64,000 bases of DNA from Bacteroidota bacterium (lineage in GTDB: Bacteria > Bacteroidota > Bacteroidia > M30B66), in contig JAIXYK010000011.1 of the NCBI GenBank assembly GCA_027490225.1, forward strand, positions 1 through 64,000. Direction: 5' to 3'. A model generated the notes under the pieces. It did no database searches and was not told the DNA's origin. It saw nothing but the letters and a program-made list of their open reading frames with translations. The position numbers and the translations under genes were made by a program. Positions 28,567 to 37,674 of this stretch are shown here, piece after piece (within the stretch, counting starts at the first letter, position 1; every line of letters begins with the position of its first letter).

Positions 28567-29603
28567 ACTTTTCTCTTTAAGAGTGATTTATTAATTTTCT
28601 TTACCAATGATGGACCTTCATAAATAAACCCTGTATAAAGTTGCACTACATCAGCTCCAGCAGCTAATTTTGCACTGGCTTCTTTTGCAGAATGAATCCC
28701 TCCTACTCCCATTATAAGGTAAGAATCACCTAACAAATTACGCAATTGGCTAATTATTTCAGTAGACTTTTCTGTCAAAGGTTTACCGCTTAATCCTCCT
28801 GCTCCTATTGCACTAATTTCCGTTGAACTTGTTTTTAAATGCTCTCTTGAAATAGTAGTATTGGTAGCTATTACTCCATCAATTCCGGTTTCTTTAATAA
28901 CATCCACAATTTCAACAATGGCTTCTTTGCTCAAATCTGGAGCAATTTTCAAGAGTATTGGTCGTGTAACCGAAAATGTACTTCCTTCTTTTTTTAAAGC
29001 ATTCAGTAGTTTTGTTAATGGTTCTTTGTCTTGTAAATTCCTTAATCCAGGTGTATTTGGAGAACTTACATTAATGGCAAAATAATCAACATAATTATAC
29101 AATTTTCTAAAGCAAATAAGGTAATCGTTTACTGCATCTTCTTCAGGTGTATTTTTATTTTTTCCAATATTTCCTCCAATTACAATATTATATGGTCTTT
29201 TCTTTAATCTTTCAACCAAGGCGTCAACTCCATCGTTGTTAAATCCCATTCTATTAATCAATGCCTCATCTTTTGGCAATCTAAAAAGTCGAGGTTTAGG
29301 ATTACCAGGTTGAGCAATTGGAGTAACGGTTCCCAACTCAAAAAAACCAAATCCAAAATGCTGGAATGACTTGTAAAAACTGCCATTTTTATCAAATCCG
29401 GCGGCGAGGCCAACTTTATTAGGAAAGGTAATATTTTTTTTTGTAAGTTTTAAGGAAGCGCTTTCTATAAAAAACAACTTTCTAATCACATTTTTCCCAA
29501 AAGGAAAAATTAAAAATACATTTAAAATTGTAATAGAAATATGATGTGCTTTTTCTGGTGTAAACAGAAATAAAAGCGGTTTTACAATGTATTGGTACAT
29601 CAA
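28563..29603 (-). CDS. pyrD: Dihydroorotate dehydrogenase (quinone), class 2
   Basis: 346 aa membrane-associated flavoenzyme that oxidises dihydroorotate to orotate in pyrimidine synthesis, passing electrons to quinone. The N-terminal helical membrane-binding extension of class 2 enzymes is present (KPLLFLFTPEKAHHISI). FMN and substrate motifs include G-L-A-A-G-F-D-K-N-G near 65 and N-V-S-S-P-N-T-P-G-L with the class 2 catalytic Ser near 178. Near the end come G-A-G-G-L-S-G-K-P and the G-V-G-G-I phosphate loop. Five bases separate it from tatA upstream, and it overlaps the HMG-CoA lyase gene. Confidence 0.95.
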   Translation of the reverse strand: MMYQYIVKPLLFLFTPEKAHHISITILNVFLIFPFGKNVIRKLFFIESASLKLTKKNITFPNKVGLAAGFDKNGSFYKSFQHFGFGFFELGTVTPIAQPGNPKPRLFRLPKDEALINRMGFNNDGVDALVERLKKRPYNIVIGGNIGKNKNTPEEDAVNDYLICFRKLYNYVDYFAINVSSPNTPGLRNLQDKEPLTKLLNALKKEGSTFSVTRPILLKIAPDLSKEAIVEIVDVIKETGIDGVIATNTTISREHLKTSSTEISAIGAGGLSGKPLTEKSTEIISQLRNLLGDSYLIMGVGGIHSAKEASAKLAAGADVVQLYTGFIYEGPSLVKKINKSLLKRKV

Positions 29604-29608
29604 TCAGT

Positions 29609-29869
29609 TTATTCTTTCAGTTTTTTTATTTCTTCTTCAAGATTTACCTCTTCTTTAATAACTTTCACTTCTTTCTGAATTTTATCAGCTTCTTCTTGAA
29701 TTTCTCTTCGAATTCCCGCTGAAGCATCTTTAAATTCTCTCATTCCTTTTCCTAGTCCTCTTGCTAATTCTGGAATTTTCTTTGAGCCGAAAAATACCAG
29801 CACAAACATCATGATGAGAAACAACTCACCACCACCAATATCAAAAAATAATAATACAGTTGAAAGCAT
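29609..29869 (-). CDS. tatA: Twin-arginine translocase subunit TatA/E family
   Basis: 86 aa. One N-terminal membrane helix (F-D-I-G-G-G-E-L-F-L-I-M-M-F-V-L-V-F-F) is followed by the conserved F-G-S-K-K-I-P-E-L-A-R-G-L-G-K amphipathic hinge region. A charged, lysine/glutamate-rich coiled-coil-like tail ends the protein. TatA pores export folded proteins; no tatC is in the window. The start is unusual: the ATG follows directly on the T-run of the secDF terminator, with no room for a leader or ribosome-binding site other than the hairpin itself. Confidence 0.92.
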   Translation of the reverse strand: MLSTVLLFFDIGGGELFLIMMFVLVFFGSKKIPELARGLGKGMREFKDASAGIRREIQEEADKIQKEVKVIKEEVNLEEEIKKLKE

Positions 29870-29870
29870 A

Positions 29871-29905
29871 AAAAATGGCGGATTCCCTTGTCAGAAATCC
29901 GCCAC
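29871..29905 (-). terminator. Terminator of secDF abutting the tatA start
   Basis: TGGCGGATT (29877-29885) and AATCCGCCA (29897-29905) form a perfect 9-bp stem. On the minus strand it is followed by six T (29871-29876) and then immediately by the tatA ATG (29867-29869). It lies 28 bases beyond the secDF stop. Confidence 0.85.
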
Positions 29906-29932
29906 TAAATTAAGCTTTTATTGTCTAAATTT

Positions 29933-32900
29933 TTATTTCTTTTCTTCCTTTGGTGTACTGTCTTTAACAACTCTTCTAGTTAAATCTACCACTACTGGAG
30001 AAGCAACAAACAAAGAAGTGTAAGTACCTACAATTACACCTAATAACATCGCAAAAGAGAAACCTCTAATTACCTCACCACCAAATAAGAATAAGATAAT
30101 TAAAACTCCAATGGTTGTTAAACCAGTTACAACGGTTCTACTCAATGTACTGTTTAATGCATTGTTAATTACAACAGATAATTCTTCTTTTTTACTGCTA
30201 TTCAATGCCAAATACTCTCTGATACGGTCAAAAATTACAACGGTATCGTTAATAGCATAACCAACAACAGTTAAAATTGCCGCAATAAACGCTTGATCAA
30301 TATCTAATGAGAATGGTAGAATACCATTAAAAATAGAGAAGATTGACAAGATGAAAATAACAACATAAGCTAAAGCCGCAATTGCACCCACACCATATTG
30401 CCATTTGCGGAAACGCAGTAATAAATAAAGGAACAATACTAACAATGAGAAGATTACAGACAATACTGCTGATTCTTTAATATCATTAGCTACAGTTGGC
30501 TCTACTTTTTGAGAAGATACAATTTCTGGTGCTTTTCCTGTTATTTTAGTTAATTCAGCAACAACCTGATTTCCAACAATTGAATCTGCTGCCAAAGACT
30601 CATCTTCAACCATATAATCTGTTGTAATACGCAATTGGTTTGAGCTACCGTATACTTTTACATCTGGAGCTTGCTTGAATGCTGCGTATAACACTTCTCT
30701 TGCTTTATCTGAAGCAACAGGTTTATCAAAACGAACCACATAAGACCTTCCACCTTCGAAATCTACACCGAAACCGAATCCTTTAAAAATCATGGAACCA
30801 AGTCCAACAACGATTACAATTAAAGAAACTGCATAGAATCTTTTACGCTGGTTAATGAAATCGAAATTGCTATCCTTTAAAATGTTAGCAGTCATTGGAA
30901 CAGAAAATTTCACTGACTTGTTTCTTGCTCCTAAGAATTCAAAAACTAAACGCGTAATAAAAATAGCAGAGAATAAAGAGGTGATAATACCTATTACCAA
31001 TGTTGTTGCGAAGCCTTGAATCGGACCTGTACCGAAAATATACAAAATAACACCTGTTAATAAGGTAGTAACGTTAGAGTCGATAATGGCTGAATATGCA
31101 TTCTTGTAACCATCAGCAATTGCCAATTTATATCCTTTCCCTGCAGCCAGCTCCTCTCGAATACGCTCGTAAATCAATACGTTTGCATCTACCGACATAC
31201 CAATGGTTAATACGATACCTGCAATACCCGGCAATGTTAACACTGCTCCCAAAGAAGCCATAACACCCATTAAGAAAAATACGTTTGCCAATAATGCAAC
31301 GTCTGCAACTAATCCACCACCGCTATAGTAAAAGCCCATGAATAAGAATACCAAAAGTAAACCTACCATTGAAGATATTAATCCAGAATTAATAGCTTCC
31401 TGACCTAAAGATGGACCTACAACAGCTTCTTCAACAATACGTGCAGGAGCATCCATTTTACCTGAATTCAAGATATTAGATAAATCTTCTGCTTCTTTAA
31501 TAGTGAAATTTCCGTTGATAGATGAATTACCACCTGGTATTTCTCCTTGAACATTAGGGTAGCTATACACATAATTATCCAAAACAATTGCAATGCTTTT
31601 CCCAACATTTTCGCCAGTCATTCGCTTCCAAATTCCAGCTCCTTCACCGTCCATAGACATGCTCACTTCTGGTTTATTATTCAATTGACCGAATTGTAAA
31701 CGTGCATTAGTTACACGCTCTCCAGTTAATCTAGGTTTACCATCGTTTGGTACTTTAATAGCAACCATTTCGAAAGCATTACCTTTATCATCAAAAGGTT
31801 TCACACCCCAGAAAAAGCGAACGTTTTTAGGAATTAAACTAGCAATTTGTGGCATTGCTAAAATTGAATTTACCTTAGCAGTATCTTTTGCTGCAGCAAT
31901 ACCTACAACAGGACCTGGACGGAAGAAACTTCCTTCTTCAGATTGAGAAACATTTGGGCCTAAAACTGCGAAAAGAGGGTTTTCTTTCAAGCTTTTTGCT
32001 CTCATTGCATCTTTCGAAGTATCGCTTGCTGCCTTACCAGTATCTTTTTGAGCAAGTTTTTGCGCTAAAGTAAGTTTAGTGGTGTCAGCAGCTTTTGCTG
32101 CAATTGAAGTGTCTGCAGCAGCATTTACTACAGCAGCAGTATCAACAGGAGCTGGAGTTCCGCCCTGTAAATCATTCAACTCTTTTAATTTTTTATTTGC
32201 AGCTTCCAAATACTGGAAAGCATCTTTATTATCATAAGTTTCCCAAAACTCCAATTTTGCCGCTCCTTGTAATAATTTACGTACACGATCTGGATCTTTC
32301 ACACCTGGTAATTCAACTAAGATTCTTCCAGAACCTTCAAGTTGTTGAATGTTAGGCTGAGCAACACCAAATTTATCGATACGGTTACGAATTACAGTGA
32401 AGGCATTTCCAACAGAAGCCTTTACTTTGGTACGAATTACTTCAAGAACCTCTGGATTGGTCATTTTAGAATTTACCAAATCTTTCATGTCTTTGTTACC
32501 AAAGAACGCTGGAGAGCTCAATTTTGCTTGAGGGTCGATTTCTAAAACTGCAGAAGAAAAAAGATCAAGGAAATCTCCTCCACTTTTTTTCTGTTTGTCA
32601 ACAGCTTGTTTAAACGCCTTTTGGAATGTAGGGTCAGTGCTATTGTTAGCCAAAGTTCTAACAACATCTGGAACTGCAACTTCTAAAGTTACATTCATAC
32701 CACCTTTTAGGTCAAGACCTAAGTTCAATTCTCTTTCTTTACATTCTTTGTAAGTGTATTTTTTGAATAATACATTGTACACTACTTCGCTGGAAATAGA
32801 ATCAATATAGGCTCTTTCCTTTTGGAGATCACCGGCTGCAAATGCTTTTGCATCACCTTCTATACTACTTACTTTCCATGTAAACGATAATTCGAAAAGA

Positions 32901-32953
32901 CAAACTAACGACAAGAGAATCGCGAAAAAACTAATCGCACCTTTATTTTGCAT
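29933..32953 (-). CDS. secDF: Fused protein translocase subunit SecDF
   Basis: 1006 aa, fusion of SecD and SecF, with twelve expected transmembrane helices. It uses proton motive force to assist Sec export and release substrates into the periplasm, which all the T9SS cargo here depend on. The SecD part has L-G-L-D-L-K-G-G-M near residue 75, the P1 head and helices from about 530. An Ala/Thr/Asp-rich low-complexity insertion lies at about 268-320. The SecF part starts near 665 with F-G-V-D-F-E-G-G-R-S-Y near 700 and the family motif Y-A-I-N-D-T-V-V-I-F-D-R-I-R-E near 900. It has its own promoter and terminator. Confidence 0.96.
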   Translation of the reverse strand: MQNKGAISFFAILLSLVCLFELSFTWKVSSIEGDAKAFAAGDLQKERAYIDSISSEVVYNVLFKKYTYKECKERELNLGLDLKGGMNVTLEVAVPDVVRTLANNSTDPTFQKAFKQAVDKQKKSGGDFLDLFSSAVLEIDPQAKLSSPAFFGNKDMKDLVNSKMTNPEVLEVIRTKVKASVGNAFTVIRNRIDKFGVAQPNIQQLEGSGRILVELPGVKDPDRVRKLLQGAAKLEFWETYDNKDAFQYLEAANKKLKELNDLQGGTPAPVDTAAVVNAAADTSIAAKAADTTKLTLAQKLAQKDTGKAASDTSKDAMRAKSLKENPLFAVLGPNVSQSEEGSFFRPGPVVGIAAAKDTAKVNSILAMPQIASLIPKNVRFFWGVKPFDDKGNAFEMVAIKVPNDGKPRLTGERVTNARLQFGQLNNKPEVSMSMDGEGAGIWKRMTGENVGKSIAIVLDNYVYSYPNVQGEIPGGNSSINGNFTIKEAEDLSNILNSGKMDAPARIVEEAVVGPSLGQEAINSGLISSMVGLLLVFLFMGFYYSGGGLVADVALLANVFFLMGVMASLGAVLTLPGIAGIVLTIGMSVDANVLIYERIREELAAGKGYKLAIADGYKNAYSAIIDSNVTTLLTGVILYIFGTGPIQGFATTLVIGIITSLFSAIFITRLVFEFLGARNKSVKFSVPMTANILKDSNFDFINQRKRFYAVSLIVIVVGLGSMIFKGFGFGVDFEGGRSYVVRFDKPVASDKAREVLYAAFKQAPDVKVYGSSNQLRITTDYMVEDESLAADSIVGNQVVAELTKITGKAPEIVSSQKVEPTVANDIKESAVLSVIFSLLVLFLYLLLRFRKWQYGVGAIAALAYVVIFILSIFSIFNGILPFSLDIDQAFIAAILTVVGYAINDTVVIFDRIREYLALNSSKKEELSVVINNALNSTLSRTVVTGLTTIGVLIILFLFGGEVIRGFSFAMLLGVIVGTYTSLFVASPVVVDLTRRVVKDSTPKEEKK

Positions 32954-32987
32954 TGGATTCTGTTAAAATTTCTTAAAATTCGGACGG

Positions 32988-33018
32988 CAAATATAGAATA
33001 TCAAGCATTAAATACCAA
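32988..33018 (-). promoter_or_regulatory. Promoter of secDF
   Basis: On the minus strand, TTG (33016-33018), a 20-bp spacer and TATATTTG (32988-32995) give a perfect -7 box at ideal spacing. The expected start near 32982 leaves a leader of about 29 nt. This also shows that the upstream part of the divergent plus-strand ORF (from 32948) is non-coding. Confidence 0.7.
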
Positions 33019-33085
33019 TTCAAGAAAATATTTCGAAAATGCTTTATTTTTAGGACATTTGCAGCTAATCATCAATTTATATTTT

Positions 33086-35278
33086 GTGAGAAATTTACTC
33101 CTACTTATCATTTTCTTGTCTTTTTTTGGTTCAAATTTAAGTGCCCAACAAACAATTCTTGCCTTGCAACGAAACGACACCTTAAAAGTTACAATTGGGA
33201 CAGATTCTTTGGATTTTCCTTGGACCGGAGGCTTTAATTTCTGTCAGGTCGGGAATATTGATTTGAATTTAGATGGTCAAAAAGATGTTGTAGTATTTGA
33301 CAGAACCGGCGACAGGTTGATTCCTTTAGTATTTACAGGCAGTCCTGAGTCTCCAAGGTATAAACATGAATTTAGGTATACTGCAGCTTTTCCCTTAATC
33401 AGCAATTTTATTCAGTTGGTTGATTTTAATTGCGACGGAAAAGAAGATATTGTAACTTTTGCCAATAGTGGCTTGAGGTTGTATAAAAACATTTCTACCT
33501 TTTCTGATGGATTAAAGTTTGAATTGTATCAGGAAAGTTTGCAATCATTGTACAACAATGTCGATATTCTACCAGTTTTTACCATTCCAATTGACATTCC
33601 TAATGCAACAGATGTTGATAACGATGGAGATTTAGATTTTTTGGTTTTTAGTTTACTTGGTTCTTGTGTAGAATATCATAGAAATATGGCGCAAGAAAAT
33701 TTAGGGAGATGCGATACTGTTGTTTTAAAATTAGAAACAGATAACTGGGGAAAGTTTACAGAAAGTTTTTCTTCCAATACAGTAACTTTTAACGATAGTT
33801 GCGACAGGTCAACGTCTGGAAAGTTTAGAGAAAGGCACGTTGGTTCTACCATATTGGCTTTTGATAGTGATGGTGATAATGATAAAGATTTATTGATTGG
33901 AGATATTGCTTATGCAACATTAACAAAGTTGATAAATGGAGGAAATGCAAACGAAGCATTAATTACTGAGCAACAAACCAACTTTCCAGCCAATACAACC
34001 TTTATTAATTTAGCAATTTTTCCGGGAGCATTTTATGTTGATATCAATCAAGATGGAAAAAGAGATCTTGTTGTTTCTCCGAATTCGAAAAGTGGGTCAG
34101 AAAATTTTACGTGTATTTGGTATTACAAAAATGAAGGAACAGATATTTTACCCATTTTCAGTTTTGAGAAAAATCAATTATTTGTTGATGAAACATTAGA
34201 TTTTGGTGAAGGAGCTGTTCCTGTATTTTTTGATTATAACAATGATGGGAAAAAAGACTTAGTTGTTGGCAATTACGGATACTTTCAAACGAATGGCAAT
34301 TACGCTCCGAAATTAGCATTGTTAAAAAATAATGGAACAAATGAAAATCCAACATTCGATTTAGTTACCAGAGATTACGCGAATCTTGGCGCCCTTGCAG
34401 GAAATTCTACAAGCTACCACCCAACTTTTGGAGATTTAGATGGTGATGGAGATTTAGATTTGTTGGTAGGAACTTCTGATGGGCGAATTTTCAGGCTCGA
34501 TAATACAGCATCGAGCGGTCAAATAGCAAATTTCGTTTTTGTAGACGCCAATTTCCAAGGAATAGATATCGGCACTTTTGCCACACCATTTTTGGGTGAT
34601 GTAGATTTAGATGGAAAAATAGATTTACTGGTTGGTAAAAAAGATGGTACAGTTTCCTATTATAGAAACACAAGTTCAAACCAGCAAATACAACTCACAG
34701 AAATCTCAAGCACTTTTGGAAATATAAATACAGCACTTCAAGGCGAACCTAATGGATATTCCACTCCTGTGCTTTTTCGCAAAAGTGGCACTACATATAT
34801 AGTATCGGGAAGTACACATGGCCCATTTTATATTTATTCTGGAATTGATGGTAATTTAAGTGGTGATTTCATTTTAGAAGACTCTCTCTTTCTTGGAACA
34901 TCTATTGGAGAGCGCTCGAGCATTACATTATCTCAAATGACAGACGATGCATTCCCAGAAGCTGTTACAGGGAATTATTCAGGAGGAATCAATTATTTTA
35001 ATGGAGTGCTTGCTACTTCATTTCCATCAATTAATAACAGCAGCAGCGATTTTGTAGTTTTTCCAAACCCAAGTAAAGGACAATTTATAATAAAAGGTAC
35101 TTCAGATAAAATTAAAGAGATTATTGTTACTGATGTTTGCGGAAAAATTGTGCTTTCTCAAACAATTAATGATTATGAAACCTCATGTAACCTGGAAAAT
35201 GAGGCCAATGGAATGTATTGGATTGCAATTATCACGAACAATTCCGTACATCGTTTACCGTGGATAAAATATTTCTGA
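33086..35278 (+). CDS. T9SS-secreted VCBS/FG-GAP repeat protein
   Basis: 730 aa from GTG 33086, which gives signal peptide (V/M)RNLLLLIIFLSFFGSNLSAQ; the ORF extends upstream in frame but that part overlaps the secDF promoter. At least eight calcium-binding loops of the form D-x-D/N-x-D-G-x-x-D occur (for example DLNLDGQKD, DFNCDGKED, DYNNDGKKD, DLDGDGDLD), typical of integrin-alpha-like beta-propellers. The C-terminal 80 residues are a type A sorting domain (VFPNPSKGQF, then ENEANGMYWI). A surface or secreted binding protein is likely. The start codon is inferred, not certain. Confidence 0.85.
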   Translation: MRNLLLLIIFLSFFGSNLSAQQTILALQRNDTLKVTIGTDSLDFPWTGGFNFCQVGNIDLNLDGQKDVVVFDRTGDRLIPLVFTGSPESPRYKHEFRYTAAFPLISNFIQLVDFNCDGKEDIVTFANSGLRLYKNISTFSDGLKFELYQESLQSLYNNVDILPVFTIPIDIPNATDVDNDGDLDFLVFSLLGSCVEYHRNMAQENLGRCDTVVLKLETDNWGKFTESFSSNTVTFNDSCDRSTSGKFRERHVGSTILAFDSDGDNDKDLLIGDIAYATLTKLINGGNANEALITEQQTNFPANTTFINLAIFPGAFYVDINQDGKRDLVVSPNSKSGSENFTCIWYYKNEGTDILPIFSFEKNQLFVDETLDFGEGAVPVFFDYNNDGKKDLVVGNYGYFQTNGNYAPKLALLKNNGTNENPTFDLVTRDYANLGALAGNSTSYHPTFGDLDGDGDLDLLVGTSDGRIFRLDNTASSGQIANFVFVDANFQGIDIGTFATPFLGDVDLDGKIDLLVGKKDGTVSYYRNTSSNQQIQLTEISSTFGNINTALQGEPNGYSTPVLFRKSGTTYIVSGSTHGPFYIYSGIDGNLSGDFILEDSLFLGTSIGERSSITLSQMTDDAFPEAVTGNYSGGINYFNGVLATSFPSINNSSSDFVVFPNPSKGQFIIKGTSDKIKEIIVTDVCGKIVLSQTINDYETSCNLENEANGMYWIAIITNNSVHRLPWIKYF

Positions 35279-35353
35279 AAATTTTCAATACGTATTGTTA
35301 TCAATTTAATATAAAAAACCTCTATTGATTAACAATTCAGCAATTTTTAAAGT

Positions 35354-35366
35354 TGTCATAATGACA
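35354..35366. promoter_or_regulatory. 13-bp palindrome upstream of acyl-CoA dehydrogenase
   Basis: TGTCAT-A-ATGACA is a perfect dyad, 34 bases upstream of the -33 element of the acyl-CoA dehydrogenase promoter. It could bind a regulator of fatty or branched-chain acid catabolism; there is no direct evidence which. Confidence 0.4.
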
Positions 35367-35399
35367 CTTTGAGATTTTCATAATTATTTAACGTATTTT

Positions 35400-35432
35400 T
35401 TGTTTTAGAAACGAAGCATTCCCTTACTTTTG
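35400..35432 (+). promoter_or_regulatory. Promoter of acyl-CoA dehydrogenase gene
   Basis: TTG (35400-35402, at the end of a T-run) and TACTTTTG (35425-35432, exact TAnnTTTG) are separated by 22 bp. The expected start near 35438 gives a leader of about 24 nt. Confidence 0.6.
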
Positions 35433-35461
35433 CAGCAAGTTTCAAAAAAGAAACAAAAAAG

Positions 35462-36601
35462 ATGGAATTTCAACAAAATGAGAATCAACGCATGATCACA
35501 GATATGATTCGTGATTTTTGCGAAAAAGAAATACGCCCTTATTTTATGGATTGGGACGAAACACAGTTTTTTCCGCGTGATGTGTTTCGTAAAATGGGAG
35601 CCTTAGGACTTATGGGAATGTTAGTTCCTACAGTTTATGGTGGAGCCGGCTTAGGATATTTTGAATATGTAACCGCGATAACCGAAGTTTCAAAAGTATG
35701 CGGATCTGTGGGGCTTTCTATGGCTGCACATAATTCTTTATGCACCAATCATATTTTAATGTTTGGGAATGAAGAACAAAAACAAAAATATCTACCAAAA
35801 CTTGCCACTTGTGAATGGTTAGGTGCATGGGGCCTAACAGAACCAAATACTGGTTCAGATGCCATGCGTATGAAATGTGTAGCCAAGCAAGATGGGGATT
35901 ACTGGGTAATTGATGGCACCAAATGCTGGATTACACATGGTATCAGCGGTGATATTGCTGTTGTAATTGTTAGAACAGGTGAATTACTAGATTCTCATGG
36001 AATGACCGCTTTTATAATTGAGAGAGGAACTCCAGGATTTAATGCGGGTAAAAAAGAAAATAAATTGGGAATGCGCGCTTCAGAAACCGCTGAAATGATA
36101 TTTGATAATTGCCGCATTCACAAAGACCAGGTTTTAGGTAAAGTTGGTGATGGATTTATTCAAGCCATGAAGATTTTAGATGGAGGAAGAATCTCTATTG
36201 CAGCTTTGTCTTTAGGAATAGGTAAAGGTGCTATTGATGCTGCATTAAAATATTCAAAAGAAAGAGAACAATTCGGGAAGCCGATTTCTCAGTTTCAAGC
36301 AATTGCTTTTAAATTGGCAGATATGGCTACCCGCTATGAGGCTGCTGAATTACTTACTTTCCAAGCAGCAGATCTTAAAAATAGAGGCGAAAAGATGACC
36401 AAAGAATCGGCTATGGCTAAACTTTATGCTTCTGAAATGTGTGTTTGGGCTAGTAATGAAGCTGTTCAAATTTTTGGAGGTTACGGTTATACCAAAGATT
36501 TTCCGGTTGAAAAGTTCTATCGTGACTCTAAACTCTGCACTATCGGAGAAGGAACCTCAGAAATTCAAAAGATTGTAATTTCAAAATTACTTTTAAGTTA
36601 A
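35462..36601 (+). CDS. Acyl-CoA dehydrogenase
   Basis: 379 aa FAD enzyme that introduces the alpha-beta double bond in an acyl-CoA and passes electrons to ETF. Features are W-G-L-T-E-P-N-T-G-S-D near residue 125 (FAD/substrate contact), the R-x-Q-F-G-x-P segment (EREQFGKPIS) near 268, and Q-I-F-G-G-Y-G-Y near 338. The C-terminal G-E-G-T-S-E-I-Q has the glutamate at the usual SCAD/MCAD catalytic base position. Length and sequence fit short/branched-chain enzymes (butyryl-, isovaleryl- or 2-methylbutyryl-CoA); chain specificity cannot be assigned. It is monocistronic, with a terminator 22 bases downstream. Confidence 0.93.
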   Translation: MEFQQNENQRMITDMIRDFCEKEIRPYFMDWDETQFFPRDVFRKMGALGLMGMLVPTVYGGAGLGYFEYVTAITEVSKVCGSVGLSMAAHNSLCTNHILMFGNEEQKQKYLPKLATCEWLGAWGLTEPNTGSDAMRMKCVAKQDGDYWVIDGTKCWITHGISGDIAVVIVRTGELLDSHGMTAFIIERGTPGFNAGKKENKLGMRASETAEMIFDNCRIHKDQVLGKVGDGFIQAMKILDGGRISIAALSLGIGKGAIDAALKYSKEREQFGKPISQFQAIAFKLADMATRYEAAELLTFQAADLKNRGEKMTKESAMAKLYASEMCVWASNEAVQIFGGYGYTKDFPVEKFYRDSKLCTIGEGTSEIQKIVISKLLLS

Positions 36602-36623
36602 TTGTTTTTTTCGTGTTTTGTTC

Positions 36624-36657
36624 AACCGCATTTCTTAAACGATTTGCGGTTTTTTTA
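36624..36657 (+). terminator. Terminator after acyl-CoA dehydrogenase
   Basis: AACCGCA (36624-36630) and TGCGGTT (36645-36651) form a 7-bp stem with a 14-base loop, followed by a run of T. Confidence 0.75.
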
Positions 36658-36722
36658 TTGTCAATTTTTCATTTTAAGCCCTTTACGATAAAATTGTAAT
36701 TTTTTAATAAATCAAAATTTGC

Positions 36723-36742
36723 TGTAACCCTGAAAGGTTACA
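36723..36742. repeat. Hairpin in the 36.66-36.95 kb gap
   Basis: TGTAACC-CTGAAA-GGTTACA is a perfect 7-bp inverted repeat with a six-base loop and no T-run on either strand, about 210 bases before the PKD-protein gene. It may be an operator or a leader structure. The rest of 36658-36954 is very AT-rich and I see no gene or clear -7 box in it. Confidence 0.4.
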
Positions 36743-36954
36743 AAAACATAACAGCGTTTTAATATCAATAGAAAAGTTTTAAAAAGCAACTTGTAATTAT
36801 TGTATCTTATTCATAATCAATATATATAACAAATCATTTCAATATTAACAAATATCAATAATTAAATTTTCTTACACATTACCAAATCAGAGTTATTTGG
36901 AAAAGTAGGGCCATGGTCTAAAAGTAAGTTTGCTAAGCACACAAGTGTACAGCT

Positions 36955-37674
36955 ATGAATAAGACCTTACCTCTTTTAATTTTGTTTGCAACGGGCGCAA
37001 CTTTTCTCACTGAAAACGGTTTCGCACAAACAACTCCTCAACCAGGAGATCCAGTTGCTTTTGGTGACTTCTCACCTAATTTTGAAATTCTTTCGGAATT
37101 AAACGCCGAATATGAAGCTCCTAAACCAGTTCCTAAAAAGGAAATGATTGATTTAGATATCAAAGCGTCTAAATTAAACATTGACTTAAACTCAGAAAAA
37201 CAAGTTGAATTTTCTGCTAAGTCGAGCTGGGCTAAAAACTTTGTTTGGAAATTTGGCGACGGAACCGTCGTAAGTGGATTTCAACATGTAAAACATAAAT
37301 TTACTGAACCTGGAACTTATAATGTAATGTTGCAAGCCAGTAACGGTGAAGAATCCTATTCCAAATCTATAGTGGTGAATGTTATTGACAATTCAAAGCC
37401 ACTTGAATTAGAGGAAATGGAGCATTATGTTATCTTCCCTCACAACAATAAAATGGAAGCAGAAATTCAACTAAATCTGCCCCGCAAAGAAAAGCATTTT
37501 CAACTGGAAGTGCAAGATTGCGAGGGAAACAAAATTATGCAACAAAATATAGGACGTGTAAAGAAACACAGTCTTATCAAAGTTGATATGCAGGAACTGG
37601 CCGACGGTAAATACTACGCAATACTCAAAGGAAAGAAATACAGCTTGGTTTCGAGAATAACAATTGTGCGTTAG
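36955..37674 (+). CDS. Secreted PKD-domain protein with degenerate sorting-type tail
   Basis: 239 aa with signal peptide (MNKTLPLLILFATGATFLTENGFAQ). A linker is followed by one PKD domain at about residues 65-145, with W-K-F-G-D-G-T and F-T-E-P-G-T-Y-N-V. The C-terminal 85 residues have the outline of a type A sorting domain (Y-V-I-F-P-H-N-N-K, then L-A-D-G-K-Y-Y-A-I-L-K), but the usual Y-P-N-P is replaced by F-P-H-N. Either it is a divergent T9SS cargo or the domain has another role. It overlaps the stop of the convergent biotin carboxylase gene by four bases. Confidence 0.75.
   Translation: MNKTLPLLILFATGATFLTENGFAQTTPQPGDPVAFGDFSPNFEILSELNAEYEAPKPVPKKEMIDLDIKASKLNIDLNSEKQVEFSAKSSWAKNFVWKFGDGTVVSGFQHVKHKFTEPGTYNVMLQASNGEESYSKSIVVNVIDNSKPLELEEMEHYVIFPHNNKMEAEIQLNLPRKEKHFQLEVQDCEGNKIMQQNIGRVKKHSLIKVDMQELADGKYYAILKGKKYSLVSRITIVR

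Noticed and set aside
32948-33085. Upstream in-frame extension of the VCBS/FG-GAP protein (46 codons)
   Set aside because: It overlaps the secDF promoter on the other strand and places a signal peptide far from the N-terminus. GTG 33086 starts directly at the signal peptide.
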